Source of the DNA: Butyrivibrio sp. INlla21
GTDB lineage: Bacteria; Bacillota; Clostridia; Lachnospirales; Lachnospiraceae
Direction of reading: 5' to 3'
Length of the DNA stretch: 38,727 nt
Assembly: GCF_900116875.1 (NCBI RefSeq)
Contig: NZ_FPCC01000027.1
Location: 1 to 38,727, forward strand
Part shown: positions 29,512 through 37,077 of the stretch, one piece after another
Layout of the letters: the number at the start of each line of letters is the position of its first letter
How positions within the stretch are numbered: the first letter of the stretch is position 1
Notes under the pieces: model-generated
Told to the model about the DNA's origin: nothing
What the model saw: the letters and a program-made list of their open reading frames with translations, nothing else
Databases searched by the model: none
Position numbers and translations under genes: made by a program

Positions 29512-30408
29512 ATGAAAGTAGGATTTGTCGGACTTGGTATTATGGGACGCCCCATGTGTAAGAACCTTCTTAAGGCAGGATATGAAGTAACAGCATACGA
29601 CCCTTTTGCAAAGGAAGCGCTTGATGATGTTGTATCATGCGGAGCGGCAAGAGGAGAGAGCAATGCAGACGTAGCTTCCAAGAGCGATGTTGTTATCACA
29701 ATGGTTCCCAATTCACCTCATGTCAGAGAAGCCATTTTCGGAGATAAAGGTATCGCAGAGGGTGCCAAGGCAGGACTTGATATAATCGATATGAGTTCAA
29801 TAGCTCCGCTTCAGTCAAAAGATATTGCGGCTAAATGTGCGGAGAAAGGCATAAATATGATGGATGCTCCTGTTTCCGGAGGAGAGCCCAAGGCTATAGA
29901 CGGAACTCTTTCCATCATGTGCGGTGGTCCTAAGGCAATGTTTGATAAGTATTCAGAGCTTCTTGGAGTAATGGGTGGCTCTGTTGTTCACTGCGGAGAT
30001 ATTAACGGCGCGGGAAATACAACAAAGCTTGCAAACCAGGTCATAGTTGCCGTAAATATCGCTGCCTGCGCTGAGGCTTTCGAGCTTGCGACAATGGCAG
30101 GAGTTGATCCCGAGAAGGTATTTGCAGCTATTAGAGGCGGTCTTGCGGGATCGACAGTTATGGATGCCAAGGTTCCCATGATGCTTGACGGCAACTTCAA
30201 GCCCGGATTTAGGATCGATCTTCATATCAAGGATCTCAACAATGCACTTGATACAGGTCACGGCGTTGGAACACCCATGATCCTTACGAGCGCAGTTCAG
30301 GAGATGCTTCAGTGGCTCCACAACAATGATTGCGGAAGTGACGATCACAGTGCTATCCTTAAGTATTATGAGAAGATTTCAGGAACAGAAATGAGAAAAA
30401 TAAAATAA
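29512..30408 (+). CDS. garR: Beta-hydroxyacid dehydrogenase, tartronate semialdehyde reductase-like (GarR/GlxR family)
   Basis: A 298-aa NAD(P)-dependent enzyme. The Rossmann motif is GLGIMG (7-12). The substrate-binding box is DAPVSGGEPKA (118-128), and the catalytic Lys is K172 in GNTTKLANQV. These match tartronate semialdehyde reductase and 3-hydroxyisobutyrate dehydrogenase. GAAAGGAAG precedes the ATG at 29512; the ATG at 29488 would place that site inside the gene. The following glycerate kinase strongly favours reduction of tartronate semialdehyde to D-glycerate, though YihU-like reductases of other aldehyde acids share these motifs. The symbol is provisional. Confidence 0.88.
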   Translation: MKVGFVGLGIMGRPMCKNLLKAGYEVTAYDPFAKEALDDVVSCGAARGESNADVASKSDVVITMVPNSPHVREAIFGDKGIAEGAKAGLDIIDMSSIAPLQSKDIAAKCAEKGINMMDAPVSGGEPKAIDGTLSIMCGGPKAMFDKYSELLGVMGGSVVHCGDINGAGNTTKLANQVIVAVNIAACAEAFELATMAGVDPEKVFAAIRGGLAGSTVMDAKVPMMLDGNFKPGFRIDLHIKDLNNALDTGHGVGTPMILTSAVQEMLQWLHNNDCGSDDHSAILKYYEKISGTEMRKIK

Positions 30409-30429
30409 ATTTATTTGGAGAGTGTTCTT

Positions 30430-31578
30430 ATGAAAATGTTATTTGCTTCGGACTCTTTTAAAGGAAGCTTGTCCAGTGAGCAGACGATCGGTCTTCTTAC
30501 AAAGGCTGCAAAAGAAGTATTCATAGATTGTGAGACGGTCGGAGTTCCCGTAGCCGACGGCGGAGAAGGAACCGTAGATGCGGTTGTCCAAGCTGAAAAC
30601 GGTGAGCTTATAAGCTGCATGGTTCAAGGCCCTTTGATGAATGAGGTTGAAGCAAGGTACGGAATATTCGGAGGGGATGAGGCTATCATTGAGATGTCGG
30701 CCGCATCGGGACTTACGCTTGTTCACGAGAGGAGAAGAAACCCGATGAATACCACAACATTTGGAACGGGACAACTGATCCTAGACGCACTTAACCGCGG
30801 GTATAGAAAGCTTACGATTGCTATCGGAGGCTCCGCAACAAATGACGGCGGAATGGGATGTATCAGAGCTCTCGGAGTTCGTTTCCTTGACAAGGACGGA
30901 TACGAACTCAAGGGTTACGGAAGAGATCTGATCAAAGTAAAAGACATCGATATATCAGGTATCGATCCGAGAATTAAAGATTGCAACATTGTGGTAATGT
31001 GTGATGTCAATAATCCCCTTTGCGGAAAAGACGGAGCGACATGGACTTTCGGAGCGCAAAAGGGTGCAACACCCGAGATTCAGGAACAGCTTGAAAAGGG
31101 GATGTGCAATTACCGCGATGTAATTAAGAAATGCTTTGATATTGACTGTGACACCATTAAAGGTGCCGGGGCAGCAGGCGGACTCGGAGCCGCACTTTCG
31201 GTATTTCTTAAAGGAAAGATGAAGCCGGGGATAGATACCGTGCTTGATCTGATAAGCTTTGACGACAGGCTAAAAGGCGTTGATCTTGTTATTACCGGAG
31301 AAGGAAGAACCGACTGGCAGAGCTGCTTTGGAAAAGTAATGCAGGGCGTAGGCATTCGTGCCAAGGCCAAAGGAATTCCCGTATTTGGCCTATGCGGGTC
31401 ACTTGGGAAAAATGCACTTGATATCTGCGATTACGGAATAGCATCACTTATGACCACGGTCAATTCACCTATGGCGATCGAAGATGCTATGGGTAATGCA
31501 GAGGAATTATATTATGAAGGTGCGATCAGAATGTTTCGCTTTATAAAAGCGGGAATAGAGATCGGAAAAAAAGTTTGA
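30430..31578 (+). CDS. glxK: Glycerate kinase (GarK/GlxK family)
   Basis: A 382-aa kinase that phosphorylates D-glycerate, in this family to 2-phosphoglycerate, feeding lower glycolysis. Family blocks are FASDSFKGSLSSEQTIGLL, VPVADGGEGTVDAVV, EMSAASGLTLV, TIAIGGSATNDGGMGCIRAL and GAGAAGGLGAALSVFL, then LVITGEGRTDWQS and GLCGSLG. TTGGAGAG lies ahead of the ATG at 30430. A longer reading begins at the TTG of that same site. It lies 21 bases after garR and completes the operon. The length (382 aa) is typical. Confidence 0.93.
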   Translation: MKMLFASDSFKGSLSSEQTIGLLTKAAKEVFIDCETVGVPVADGGEGTVDAVVQAENGELISCMVQGPLMNEVEARYGIFGGDEAIIEMSAASGLTLVHERRRNPMNTTTFGTGQLILDALNRGYRKLTIAIGGSATNDGGMGCIRALGVRFLDKDGYELKGYGRDLIKVKDIDISGIDPRIKDCNIVVMCDVNNPLCGKDGATWTFGAQKGATPEIQEQLEKGMCNYRDVIKKCFDIDCDTIKGAGAAGGLGAALSVFLKGKMKPGIDTVLDLISFDDRLKGVDLVITGEGRTDWQSCFGKVMQGVGIRAKAKGIPVFGLCGSLGKNALDICDYGIASLMTTVNSPMAIEDAMGNAEELYYEGAIRMFRFIKAGIEIGKKV

Positions 31579-31583
31579 TGACG

Positions 31584-31611
31584 AGAGCTTCGAGAAATCG
31601 AAGCTCTTTTC
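31584..31611 (+). terminator. Rho-independent terminator of the glycerate kinase operon
   Basis: AGAGCTTCG (31584-31592) and CGAAGCTCT (31599-31607) are perfect arms, followed by TTTTC. Confidence 0.8.
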
Positions 31612-31614
31612 ATG

Positions 31615-31659
31615 TATAATAGAAAAGTGGACTATGGGGACGGGGTAGCGGTCCACTTT
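31615..31659 (+). promoter_or_regulatory. -10 box and leader hairpin of the NimA-like gene
   Basis: TATAAT (31615-31620) follows the terminator. In the leader, AAAGTGGAC (31624-31632) and GTCCACTTT (31651-31659) are perfect arms around a G-rich 18-nt loop. The hairpin ends just before ACGGAGGTG, the ribosome site, so it could influence translation. Confidence 0.5.
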
Positions 31660-31672
31660 ACGGAGGTGCGAC

Positions 31673-32149
31673 ATGTTTAGAAAAATGAGAAGATTCAATC
31701 AGCAGATTACCGATGAGGAATGCATTGAAGTTCTTAAGAATACAAAAAGAGGCGTGCTGTCTCTTATAGGCGACGACGGCTATCCTTATGGCGTTCCGCT
31801 TGTCCACTGGTACTGCGAAGAGGACGGTAAGATATATTTTCACGGAGCCAAAACCGGACACAAGAACGATGCCATAAAGAACTGCGACAAAGCTTGCTAC
31901 ACTGTCCTTAATGACGGCTACCGCGAAGAAGGCGAGTGGGCGCTTAATTTCAAGAGCATTGTCACTTTCGGCAGGATCAAACTTGTTGAGGACGAAGAAA
32001 AGGCAAAGAAGATCTGTATCGCCATGGTCAAGAAATTTACCGATGACGAAGCCTTTCTCGAGAAAGAGCTCAAGTTCTTTTTCCCTGTGGTTCAGTGCTT
32101 TGAGCTTACGCCCGAGCATATGACCGGAAAGAGGGTTAAGGAAGAGTAA
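31673..32149 (+). CDS. Pyridoxamine 5'-phosphate oxidase-like protein (NimA-like)
   Basis: A 158-aa split-barrel flavin-binding protein. The order of motifs is MRRFNQQITDEECIEVLKNT, GVLSLIGDDGYPYGVPLVHW (the N-terminal PNPOx strand pair), KIYFHGAKTGHKNDAIKN (conserved FHxAxxGxK) and SIVTFGRIKLVED. This is the pattern of NimA-type nitroimidazole reductases and related proteins common in gut anaerobes. The H in FHGA is the usual catalytic or cofactor residue in Nim proteins. CGGAGGTG precedes the ATG. Natural substrate unknown; nitroimidazole reduction is a possibility, not a demonstrated role. The methyltransferase gene starts 2 bases downstream. Confidence 0.87.
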   Translation: MFRKMRRFNQQITDEECIEVLKNTKRGVLSLIGDDGYPYGVPLVHWYCEEDGKIYFHGAKTGHKNDAIKNCDKACYTVLNDGYREEGEWALNFKSIVTFGRIKLVEDEEKAKKICIAMVKKFTDDEAFLEKELKFFFPVVQCFELTPEHMTGKRVKEE

Positions 32150-32151
32150 CT

Positions 32152-32790
32152 ATGAGCAATCCGTGGGAAGACATCAGTCTGGATACTTACGAGAATCACA
32201 TGAAGCTTGATTCGGTTAAGCAGCTTCAGACACTTAACAAAATAATGAAGGCGCAGTTTGAAGCCTATCCCGTAAAGACAGCGATGGTTCTAGGCGTCGC
32301 CGGCGGTAACGGCTTGGAGCATGTTGATCCATCTAAATATGAGACTGTCTATGGAGTCGATATCAATGGAGAGTATCTCAAGGCGGCGACTGAGCGGCAC
32401 AAAGAGCTTGTCGATTCCGGGATATTTAAGTTTTTAAAGATTGATATTATTGATGAAGCAGGGAAGCTTCCGCACGCCGAGCTCTTGATAGCGAATCTTT
32501 TGATAGAGTACGTGGGTTATGAAGCTTTTTCTAAGGCCGTTTCTGTGGTTAATCCGAGGTACGTTTCCTGTGCCATCCAGATCAACGAGGATGACAGGGA
32601 CTGGGTCTCCGATTCGCCCTATATTCATGCGTTCGACGGCCTTGACGAAGTCCATCATCAGATGGAGGAAAAAGAGCTGGCTTCATTCTTGGAGCGAATC
32701 GGCTATTCTGAGATTTCCCGGACAAAAGAGCCTTTGCCGAACGGCAAGGCACTTGTAAGATTGGATTTTGAGAAGACTGGGAGGAAATAA
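32152..32790 (+). CDS. Class I SAM-dependent methyltransferase
   Basis: A 212-aa predicted methyltransferase. Motif I is VLGVAGGNGLEH (about residues 46-57), and the acidic residue after strand 2 is in YGVDING. Motif IV-like residues are in AELLIANLLIEYVGYE. The rest of the fold (PRYVSCAIQINEDDRDWV) is typical for a family seen in Clostridia beside PNPOx-like genes. The substrate is unknown. It starts 2 bases after the NimA-like stop, with AAGGAAGAG as ribosome site inside that gene, so the two are coupled. The GNAT gene follows after 3 bases. Confidence 0.85.
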   Translation: MSNPWEDISLDTYENHMKLDSVKQLQTLNKIMKAQFEAYPVKTAMVLGVAGGNGLEHVDPSKYETVYGVDINGEYLKAATERHKELVDSGIFKFLKIDIIDEAGKLPHAELLIANLLIEYVGYEAFSKAVSVVNPRYVSCAIQINEDDRDWVSDSPYIHAFDGLDEVHHQMEEKELASFLERIGYSEISRTKEPLPNGKALVRLDFEKTGRK

Positions 32791-32793
32791 TTA

Positions 32794-33249
32794 TTGCTTG
32801 AATATCATAAGACTACAGACTCGGAAAAATATGAGATATGTGAGTGGAAATATCCCGGCGAATATGCAATTTACAACAATCCACCATATGGCGAACAGCT
32901 TGAGAAGGGAATTGGGTTTGCGAACCCTCTGAACAATTTCTTTTCAGTGTATGATGGATCAAAGCTTGTCGGATACTTTAATCTTATAGATGAAGATAAA
33001 GAAGTTTTCTTTGGAGTCGGTGTAAATCCTGAATTATGTGATAAAGGCTATGGGCAGGAAATTACGAAGATAGCGTGTGAGCTTTCACATGATCTTTATC
33101 CCGGAAAGCCGATTTATCTTGAGGTTAGAACTTGGAATATGCGAGCCGTTAAGTGCTATGAAAAAGCGGGTTTTAAAATTGTCGGCGATCCGATAGTACA
33201 GACAACTCGTATCGGAGAAGGAACTTTTTATCATATGGTTAAAAGATGA
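32794..33249 (+). CDS. GNAT family N-acetyltransferase (TTG start)
   Basis: A 151-aa acetyltransferase. The CoA motif reads VNPELCDKGYGQEITKIACE (pattern xxGxGxE/A), followed by LEVRTWNMRAVKCYEKAGFK, the RimI-type end. TTG at 32794 is the likely start: GGGAGG lies 9 bases upstream and no ATG occurs before the conserved core. It is the third gene of a close-packed run. The substrate cannot be named. Confidence 0.87.
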   Translation: MLEYHKTTDSEKYEICEWKYPGEYAIYNNPPYGEQLEKGIGFANPLNNFFSVYDGSKLVGYFNLIDEDKEVFFGVGVNPELCDKGYGQEITKIACELSHDLYPGKPIYLEVRTWNMRAVKCYEKAGFKIVGDPIVQTTRIGEGTFYHMVKR

Positions 33250-33319
33250 TCCTCAGGCGGATCCGAGCGCAAACTACGTAGATAAAGAATAAAAACTTAT
33301 AAATGAAATTTTTAAATGA

Positions 33320-33417
33320 TAACAAAACGGCTGCAATGGTAACGAAAGATAACAAAAGATAACAAAACATAACGAAAGATAAAATATGTGGTATAATAAT
33401 AACAAAACATAAAAACT
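33320..33417. repeat. Exactly 10-bp-phased TAACRAAA repeat array in the ATPase promoter
   Basis: TAACAAAA or TAACGAAA starts at 33320, 33340, 33350, 33360, 33370 and 33400, with degenerate copies TAAAATAT at 33380 and TAAAAACT at 33410. Every copy is in the same 10-bp register, that is, on one face of the helix. The -10 sequence TATAAT (33392-33397) lies inside the array. The units are too short and too regular for CRISPR; they look like iterons or a cooperative protein-binding filament site. Confidence 0.8.
33392..33397 (+). promoter_or_regulatory. -10 box of the P-loop ATPase gene
   Basis: A perfect TATAAT at 33392-33397 within the phased array. The -35 position (about 33369-33375) is occupied by a TAACGAAA unit and has no match to TTGACA, so activity probably depends on the array-binding protein. 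Confidence 0.6.
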
Positions 33418-33446
33418 GCAATAAATGATAAAAATGGAGAAATGTT

Positions 33447-34535
33447 ATGGAGAAAAGAGTAGATCCTTTTACCAGAACCCCCGGAATTGCCGGTGCAGCC
33501 TATATTGATACCAAAATAGCAGATGAAATAATAGATAATTTTACAAGCGATGAGTCATCAAAATATGTTTATAAAATAACCGGGCTCAGAGGGGCCGGTA
33601 AATCAGTAGAATATGGAAAGGTTATACGTACACTGAAGGATAATAAGAAGTGGTTGGTATATCCTCTTTCTGCCGCCGGAGACGTTGTTAAGACTCTTAT
33701 ATCTAAAATGAGCATGGAAAGCTTTATTGATTCAAAGAGCAGGACAACAGAAGTCAGTTCTTCGGTATCGGCAAGTGGAGATATTTACGTGGCTTCGGGA
33801 AAAGGTGAAGTCAATATTGGAAAAAAGATAGCTGAAAATGAGCATTATTATTCAGATGAAGCAACGCTCGTTAAAATGGTTTCTGAAGCGAATAAAAAGA
33901 AATACAATGTCCTTGTTGGTGTTGATGATATTTCGAAGACTCCCGAAATGGTCAAACTATTATCTATGATAGGATCGATGATATTGGAAGGAATGCGTAT
34001 TTATTTAGTTGTGACCGGTCTAGCCGAAAATATTGAAGAGTTCTCATCAGAGAAAAATTTAACGTTTTTTAAAAGGGCTGATGAGCTTGAGATAAAAGGA
34101 TTAAACAAATTTGATATCACTGCAATGTATCAAAAACTATTGAAAATAGACACACTGGAAGCAAAAAAAATAGAGGAAGAAACTAAGGGATATGCATATG
34201 CATATCAGGTATTGGGCTCGCTATATTACGGTAAGCAAAAGAATGAAACAATAAGTGATCTCATTCCTGAATTTGAAAGAATATTGTTCAGAGATTCATA
34301 TGATCTGGTTTGGAAATCACTTAGCAAGGGTGAAAAAGAGGTAATCAGATGTATATGCAGAACTAAGGAGGGGAAGGCTGAAGATATAAAGAATCTAATG
34401 AAAAATAAAGCTTCCTATCCGGTATATAGAAGCAGATTACTTAACAAGCATCTTGTCAACGATGAAGAAAGAGGTTACATGAAAATTAGACTTCCGCATT
34501 TCGACAGATTCGTAGAAATATGGGGAGAAGAGTAA
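33447..34535 (+). CDS. P-loop ATPase of unknown function (AAA/STAND-like)
   Basis: A 362-aa protein. Walker A is GLRGAGKS (46-53); Walker B is VLVGVDD (155-161), ending in two acidic residues. VVTGLAENI (about 187-195) is in the sensor 1 position. The N-terminus, DPFTRTPGIAGAAYIDTKIA, resembles ATPases whose first motif is 'NPFTPTFG'. The C-terminal part (about 285-360) looks like a winged helix (LSKGEKEVIRCICRTKEGKA, then RSRLLNKHLVND). No transmembrane segment. Functions of such proteins are mostly unknown; related ones act as NTP-driven regulators or in mobile-element defence. The repeat array in its promoter suggests it binds its own DNA, which is inference. Its AT-rich codon use differs from its neighbours and may point to transfer. 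Confidence 0.75.
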   Translation: MEKRVDPFTRTPGIAGAAYIDTKIADEIIDNFTSDESSKYVYKITGLRGAGKSVEYGKVIRTLKDNKKWLVYPLSAAGDVVKTLISKMSMESFIDSKSRTTEVSSSVSASGDIYVASGKGEVNIGKKIAENEHYYSDEATLVKMVSEANKKKYNVLVGVDDISKTPEMVKLLSMIGSMILEGMRIYLVVTGLAENIEEFSSEKNLTFFKRADELEIKGLNKFDITAMYQKLLKIDTLEAKKIEEETKGYAYAYQVLGSLYYGKQKNETISDLIPEFERILFRDSYDLVWKSLSKGEKEVIRCICRTKEGKAEDIKNLMKNKASYPVYRSRLLNKHLVNDEERGYMKIRLPHFDRFVEIWGEE

Positions 34536-34575
34536 TGTGTTATATATCTAAGGAAATAGAAAAAGAGGACAAATA

Positions 34576-35256
34576 ATGGCTTTGCAGATGACTCACATGG
34601 TTGTTGCTTATAAGCTTGCTGAGCATTTGAAGATAAAAGAGAATACGTCGGAATTTATTTTAGGTTCCATAGCTCCCGATTCTGTCTGGTTTTCGGATTC
34701 GTATATGGAGAAAAAGATTCATTCACATTGTTTTGAATGCTGCGGGCCGTGGGGCGAAACGCAGGATTATGTCAGATGGATAGAGAACATAAAAGAGTTT
34801 TGGAATAAGTATGTGACACAGGAAAAAGACAGCAGAACAAAAGCTTTTTTGATAGGGCTCTGTGTTCACAATCTGACGGATTACTGTTTTGATATTATGA
34901 TCTGGAGTGTGCTGAAAAAGAAACTGATCCCACCTATGACTTTCGAGGAATTTAAAGAGATTTATTATCCGGAAGCACGTAGATTTGATGAATGGCTATA
35001 TCAAAATTGTGAATGTACAAAAGAGATTTTTGATCTGTTGGATGCTTCTAAAGAACTTGATTTCGAAGACTATGTTTTTGCGGATAACCAAATCACCATG
35101 AAAAAACATTTTGCTAAGACGCAGTATAATATTCAAGAAAAGGTTGATGCTTCCGTGAATAAATACTTTACTTTTGATATGCATCAGTATTTTATCGAAG
35201 AGGCACCGAATAAGATTTGTGAGCTTATAAAAGGATTTTTATATAATGAAAAATAA
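34576..35256 (+). CDS. Zinc-dependent phospholipase C-like protein (PF00882 type)
   Basis: A 226-aa protein with the metal-binding layout of the bacterial zinc-dependent PLC superfamily: early His in MTHMVVAYKL, GSIAPDSVW (Asp ligand), KIHSHCFE (two His), and FLIGLCVHNLTDYCFD (the HxxxD motif). There is no signal peptide, so it is probably cytoplasmic. GAGGACAAATA precedes the ATG. It overlaps the next gene by 11 bases. Homologues in Firmicutes are often labelled 'zinc dependent phospholipase C family' without a known substrate. Confidence 0.82.
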   Translation: MALQMTHMVVAYKLAEHLKIKENTSEFILGSIAPDSVWFSDSYMEKKIHSHCFECCGPWGETQDYVRWIENIKEFWNKYVTQEKDSRTKAFLIGLCVHNLTDYCFDIMIWSVLKKKLIPPMTFEEFKEIYYPEARRFDEWLYQNCECTKEIFDLLDASKELDFEDYVFADNQITMKKHFAKTQYNIQEKVDASVNKYFTFDMHQYFIEEAPNKICELIKGFLYNEK

Positions 35257-36076
35257 ATCAAAGAAAAAAAGGAAGATTCTTTTGGTTATTCTTTTTCTAA
35301 TAATTATTCTTACTGTTTGGTATGAAAAACCTGTTACAGAGATCATCAGCATAAGAGGCAAAGGGAAGATCGATACACCTGTCAGATTTGCGCTTGTTAC
35401 AGATCTTCATTCCTGTTACTACGGAAAAGATCAGAAACGTCTTACGGATCTGATAGACAACGGCAAGGTTGACGGAATTCTTTTGTCCGGAGATATTTTC
35501 GATGACAAGTTAAGTGATACGAATGCCAAGATTTTCATGGAAGCAATCTCGAAAAAGTATCCTTGCTTTTATGTGACAGGCAATCACGAGTTTTGGAGCA
35601 AAAGAGAAAACGAAACAAAAGAGTATCTTAAATCCATGGGAGTTACCGTTCTTGAGGGAAATGCGAGCACAATAGAAATAAAAGGAAACAAGATAGATAT
35701 TTGCGGAGTTGACGATCCGACCTACATGAAGAACGATGAGTGGAGATCACAGCTTACCAAAGCAAGTGAAAAGTCAGATCCGGAGCATTACAGAATTCTT
35801 TTGTCACATAGACCTGAAAAAGTGGATGTGTACAGAGAGTACGATTTTGACCTAGTGGTTTCCGGACATGCTCACGGCGGGCAGTGGACTATACCTTTTT
35901 TGCATAGAGGAATTGCGGCGCCTAATCAGGGTCTTTTGCCCAAATATGTCGACGGCCGGTATGATCTTGGAAACGGAACCGAGATGATAGTAAGTAGGGG
36001 ACTTGCGAGGGAGAGGATGCCGTATCCCAGATTTTTCAACCATCCCGAGGTCGTGCTTATAGATATAGGAAAGTGA
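35246..36076 (+). CDS. Membrane-anchored metallophosphoesterase (YkuE/YaeI-like)
   Basis: A 276-aa calcineurin-like phosphoesterase. One N-terminal membrane helix (about 11-27) follows a very basic start (MKNKSKKKRK). All five metal motifs are present: D53-x-H55 (TDLHS), D83 (GDIFDD), N113-H114 (GNHEF), H188 (LSHRPE), and H208-x-H210 (SGHAHGGQ). The catalytic domain would lie outside the membrane or facing it. Relatives act on lipid headgroups or nucleotides. AAAGGA is upstream, within the end of the phospholipase C-like gene, so both are translated together; the pair may act on phospholipids. Confidence 0.9.
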   Translation: MKNKSKKKRKILLVILFLIIILTVWYEKPVTEIISIRGKGKIDTPVRFALVTDLHSCYYGKDQKRLTDLIDNGKVDGILLSGDIFDDKLSDTNAKIFMEAISKKYPCFYVTGNHEFWSKRENETKEYLKSMGVTVLEGNASTIEIKGNKIDICGVDDPTYMKNDEWRSQLTKASEKSDPEHYRILLSHRPEKVDVYREYDFDLVVSGHAHGGQWTIPFLHRGIAAPNQGLLPKYVDGRYDLGNGTEMIVSRGLARERMPYPRFFNHPEVVLIDIGK

Positions 36077-36085
36077 AAAACGGAT

Positions 36086-36113
36086 TTTGCAAAATATAAA
36101 CATCATTTATAAT
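36086..36113 (+). promoter_or_regulatory. Promoter of the TSCPD/HAD genes
   Basis: TTTGCA (36086-36091), 16 bases, TATAAT (36108-36113), located 25 bases before the start codon. Confidence 0.6.
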
Positions 36114-36138
36114 GATTAGGTTATTAGGAGGTTTTTTT

Positions 36139-36390
36139 ATGCACTACACTTATAATCCGAAGGGAGTATGTTCAACTGAGATCAACTTTGATCTCGATGA
36201 AAACGGCAAGATTTCAGGGCTTCGCTTTACAGGCGGATGCAACGGCAATCTGAAAGCTATTGGCAGGCTTTTGGAAGGTCAGGACGCTAAGAATGCGGCT
36301 GAGATACTTAAAGGAAATGACTGCGGCGGAAGAGGAACATCTTGCGCTGACCAGCTTTCAAAGGCTATCTTCGAGGCGCTTAATTCATAA
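36139..36390 (+). CDS. TSCPD domain protein, TIGR03905-like
   Basis: An 83-aa protein. The start at 36139 has a perfect TTAGGAGG site 7 bases upstream; an in-frame ATG at 36112 has none. The sequence YTYNPKGVCSTEINFDLDEN then GGCNGNLKAIGRLLEG and CGGRGTSCADQLSKAI matches the TSCPD family, a domain also found at the C-terminus of class II ribonucleotide reductases, where it binds metal. Conserved Cys residues are C13, C36, C64 and C70. The stand-alone protein has no known role. Confidence 0.88.
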   Translation: MHYTYNPKGVCSTEINFDLDENGKISGLRFTGGCNGNLKAIGRLLEGQDAKNAAEILKGNDCGGRGTSCADQLSKAIFEALNS

Positions 36391-36411
36391 CTTGTAAAAG
36401 GGGTTACTTAA

Positions 36412-37026
36412 ATGAGGTTTTATGTAGATTTTGATGATTGCCTTTGCGAGACGGCGAAGGCATTTACCGAGATTGCAACGAGGCTTTTCGGAAAAAACGT
36501 TCCTTACGAAGAGGTACGTTTTTTTAACCTGCAGGAGTCTTTTGATCTGACGGATGAAGAATATGAACAGCTTATGAGCGAAGGGCATCGCCCGGAGGTG
36601 CTTCTTTCTTATGAGGAGACACCGGGAGCATCGAAGGTGCTTAATGAGCTTATAGACAAAGGGCACGAAGTTTTTATCATAACGGGACGCCCGTCCAATT
36701 CTTTTGAAGCATCCAGAAGATGGCTCGACGAGCACGGTTTGGAGCGTGCAACTCTCTACTGCCTTAATAAATACGGAAGAGACTTTTTTTACAAAAAAGG
36801 CGAGTTTAATCTGGAACTTGAAGACTATTACAAGATGTCTTTTGACTATGCCATCGAGGATTCACCCATGGCATTTAAGTTCTTTGACCATTTGCCTGAC
36901 TTAAAGGTTATGGTCATCGATAGGCCCTGGAACAGAGAGCACGAGCTTCCGGGCAGCAATTATACAAGGTGCTCCGGCTGGGAGCAGATTAAGGAAAAAA
37001 TCATGCTTGACTCTCACATTATGTGA
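36412..37026 (+). CDS. HAD-superfamily 5'(3')-deoxyribonucleotidase-like phosphatase (NT5C type)
   Basis: A 204-aa HAD phosphatase. The nucleophile motif is D6-F-D8-D9 (YVDFDDCLCETA), motif II is FIITGRPS, and motif III/IV is at FDYAIEDSPMAFKFF (Asp pair region). The size and DFDDCLC start fit the NT5C family, which dephosphorylates deoxynucleoside monophosphates, but other small HAD enzymes are possible. AAAAGGGG precedes the ATG, 21 bases after the TSCPD gene, suggesting co-transcription. Downstream of the stop there is only a short CTCTCAC/GTGAGGG hairpin. Confidence 0.82.
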   Translation: MRFYVDFDDCLCETAKAFTEIATRLFGKNVPYEEVRFFNLQESFDLTDEEYEQLMSEGHRPEVLLSYEETPGASKVLNELIDKGHEVFIITGRPSNSFEASRRWLDEHGLERATLYCLNKYGRDFFYKKGEFNLELEDYYKMSFDYAIEDSPMAFKFFDHLPDLKVMVIDRPWNREHELPGSNYTRCSGWEQIKEKIMLDSHIM

Positions 37027-37077
37027 GGGATTATCGTTGTAGTGAGCTCAGGAAAACATCCATGGAGGTAAGTACAA

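Noticed and set aside
33320..33417. CRISPR array
   Set aside because: Units are 8-10 bp with no spacers of constant length and no cas genes nearby.
33239..33421. Reverse open frame over the repeat array
   Set aside because: It consists largely of translated TAACRAAA repeats and has no ribosome site; the array is explained better as DNA-binding sites.
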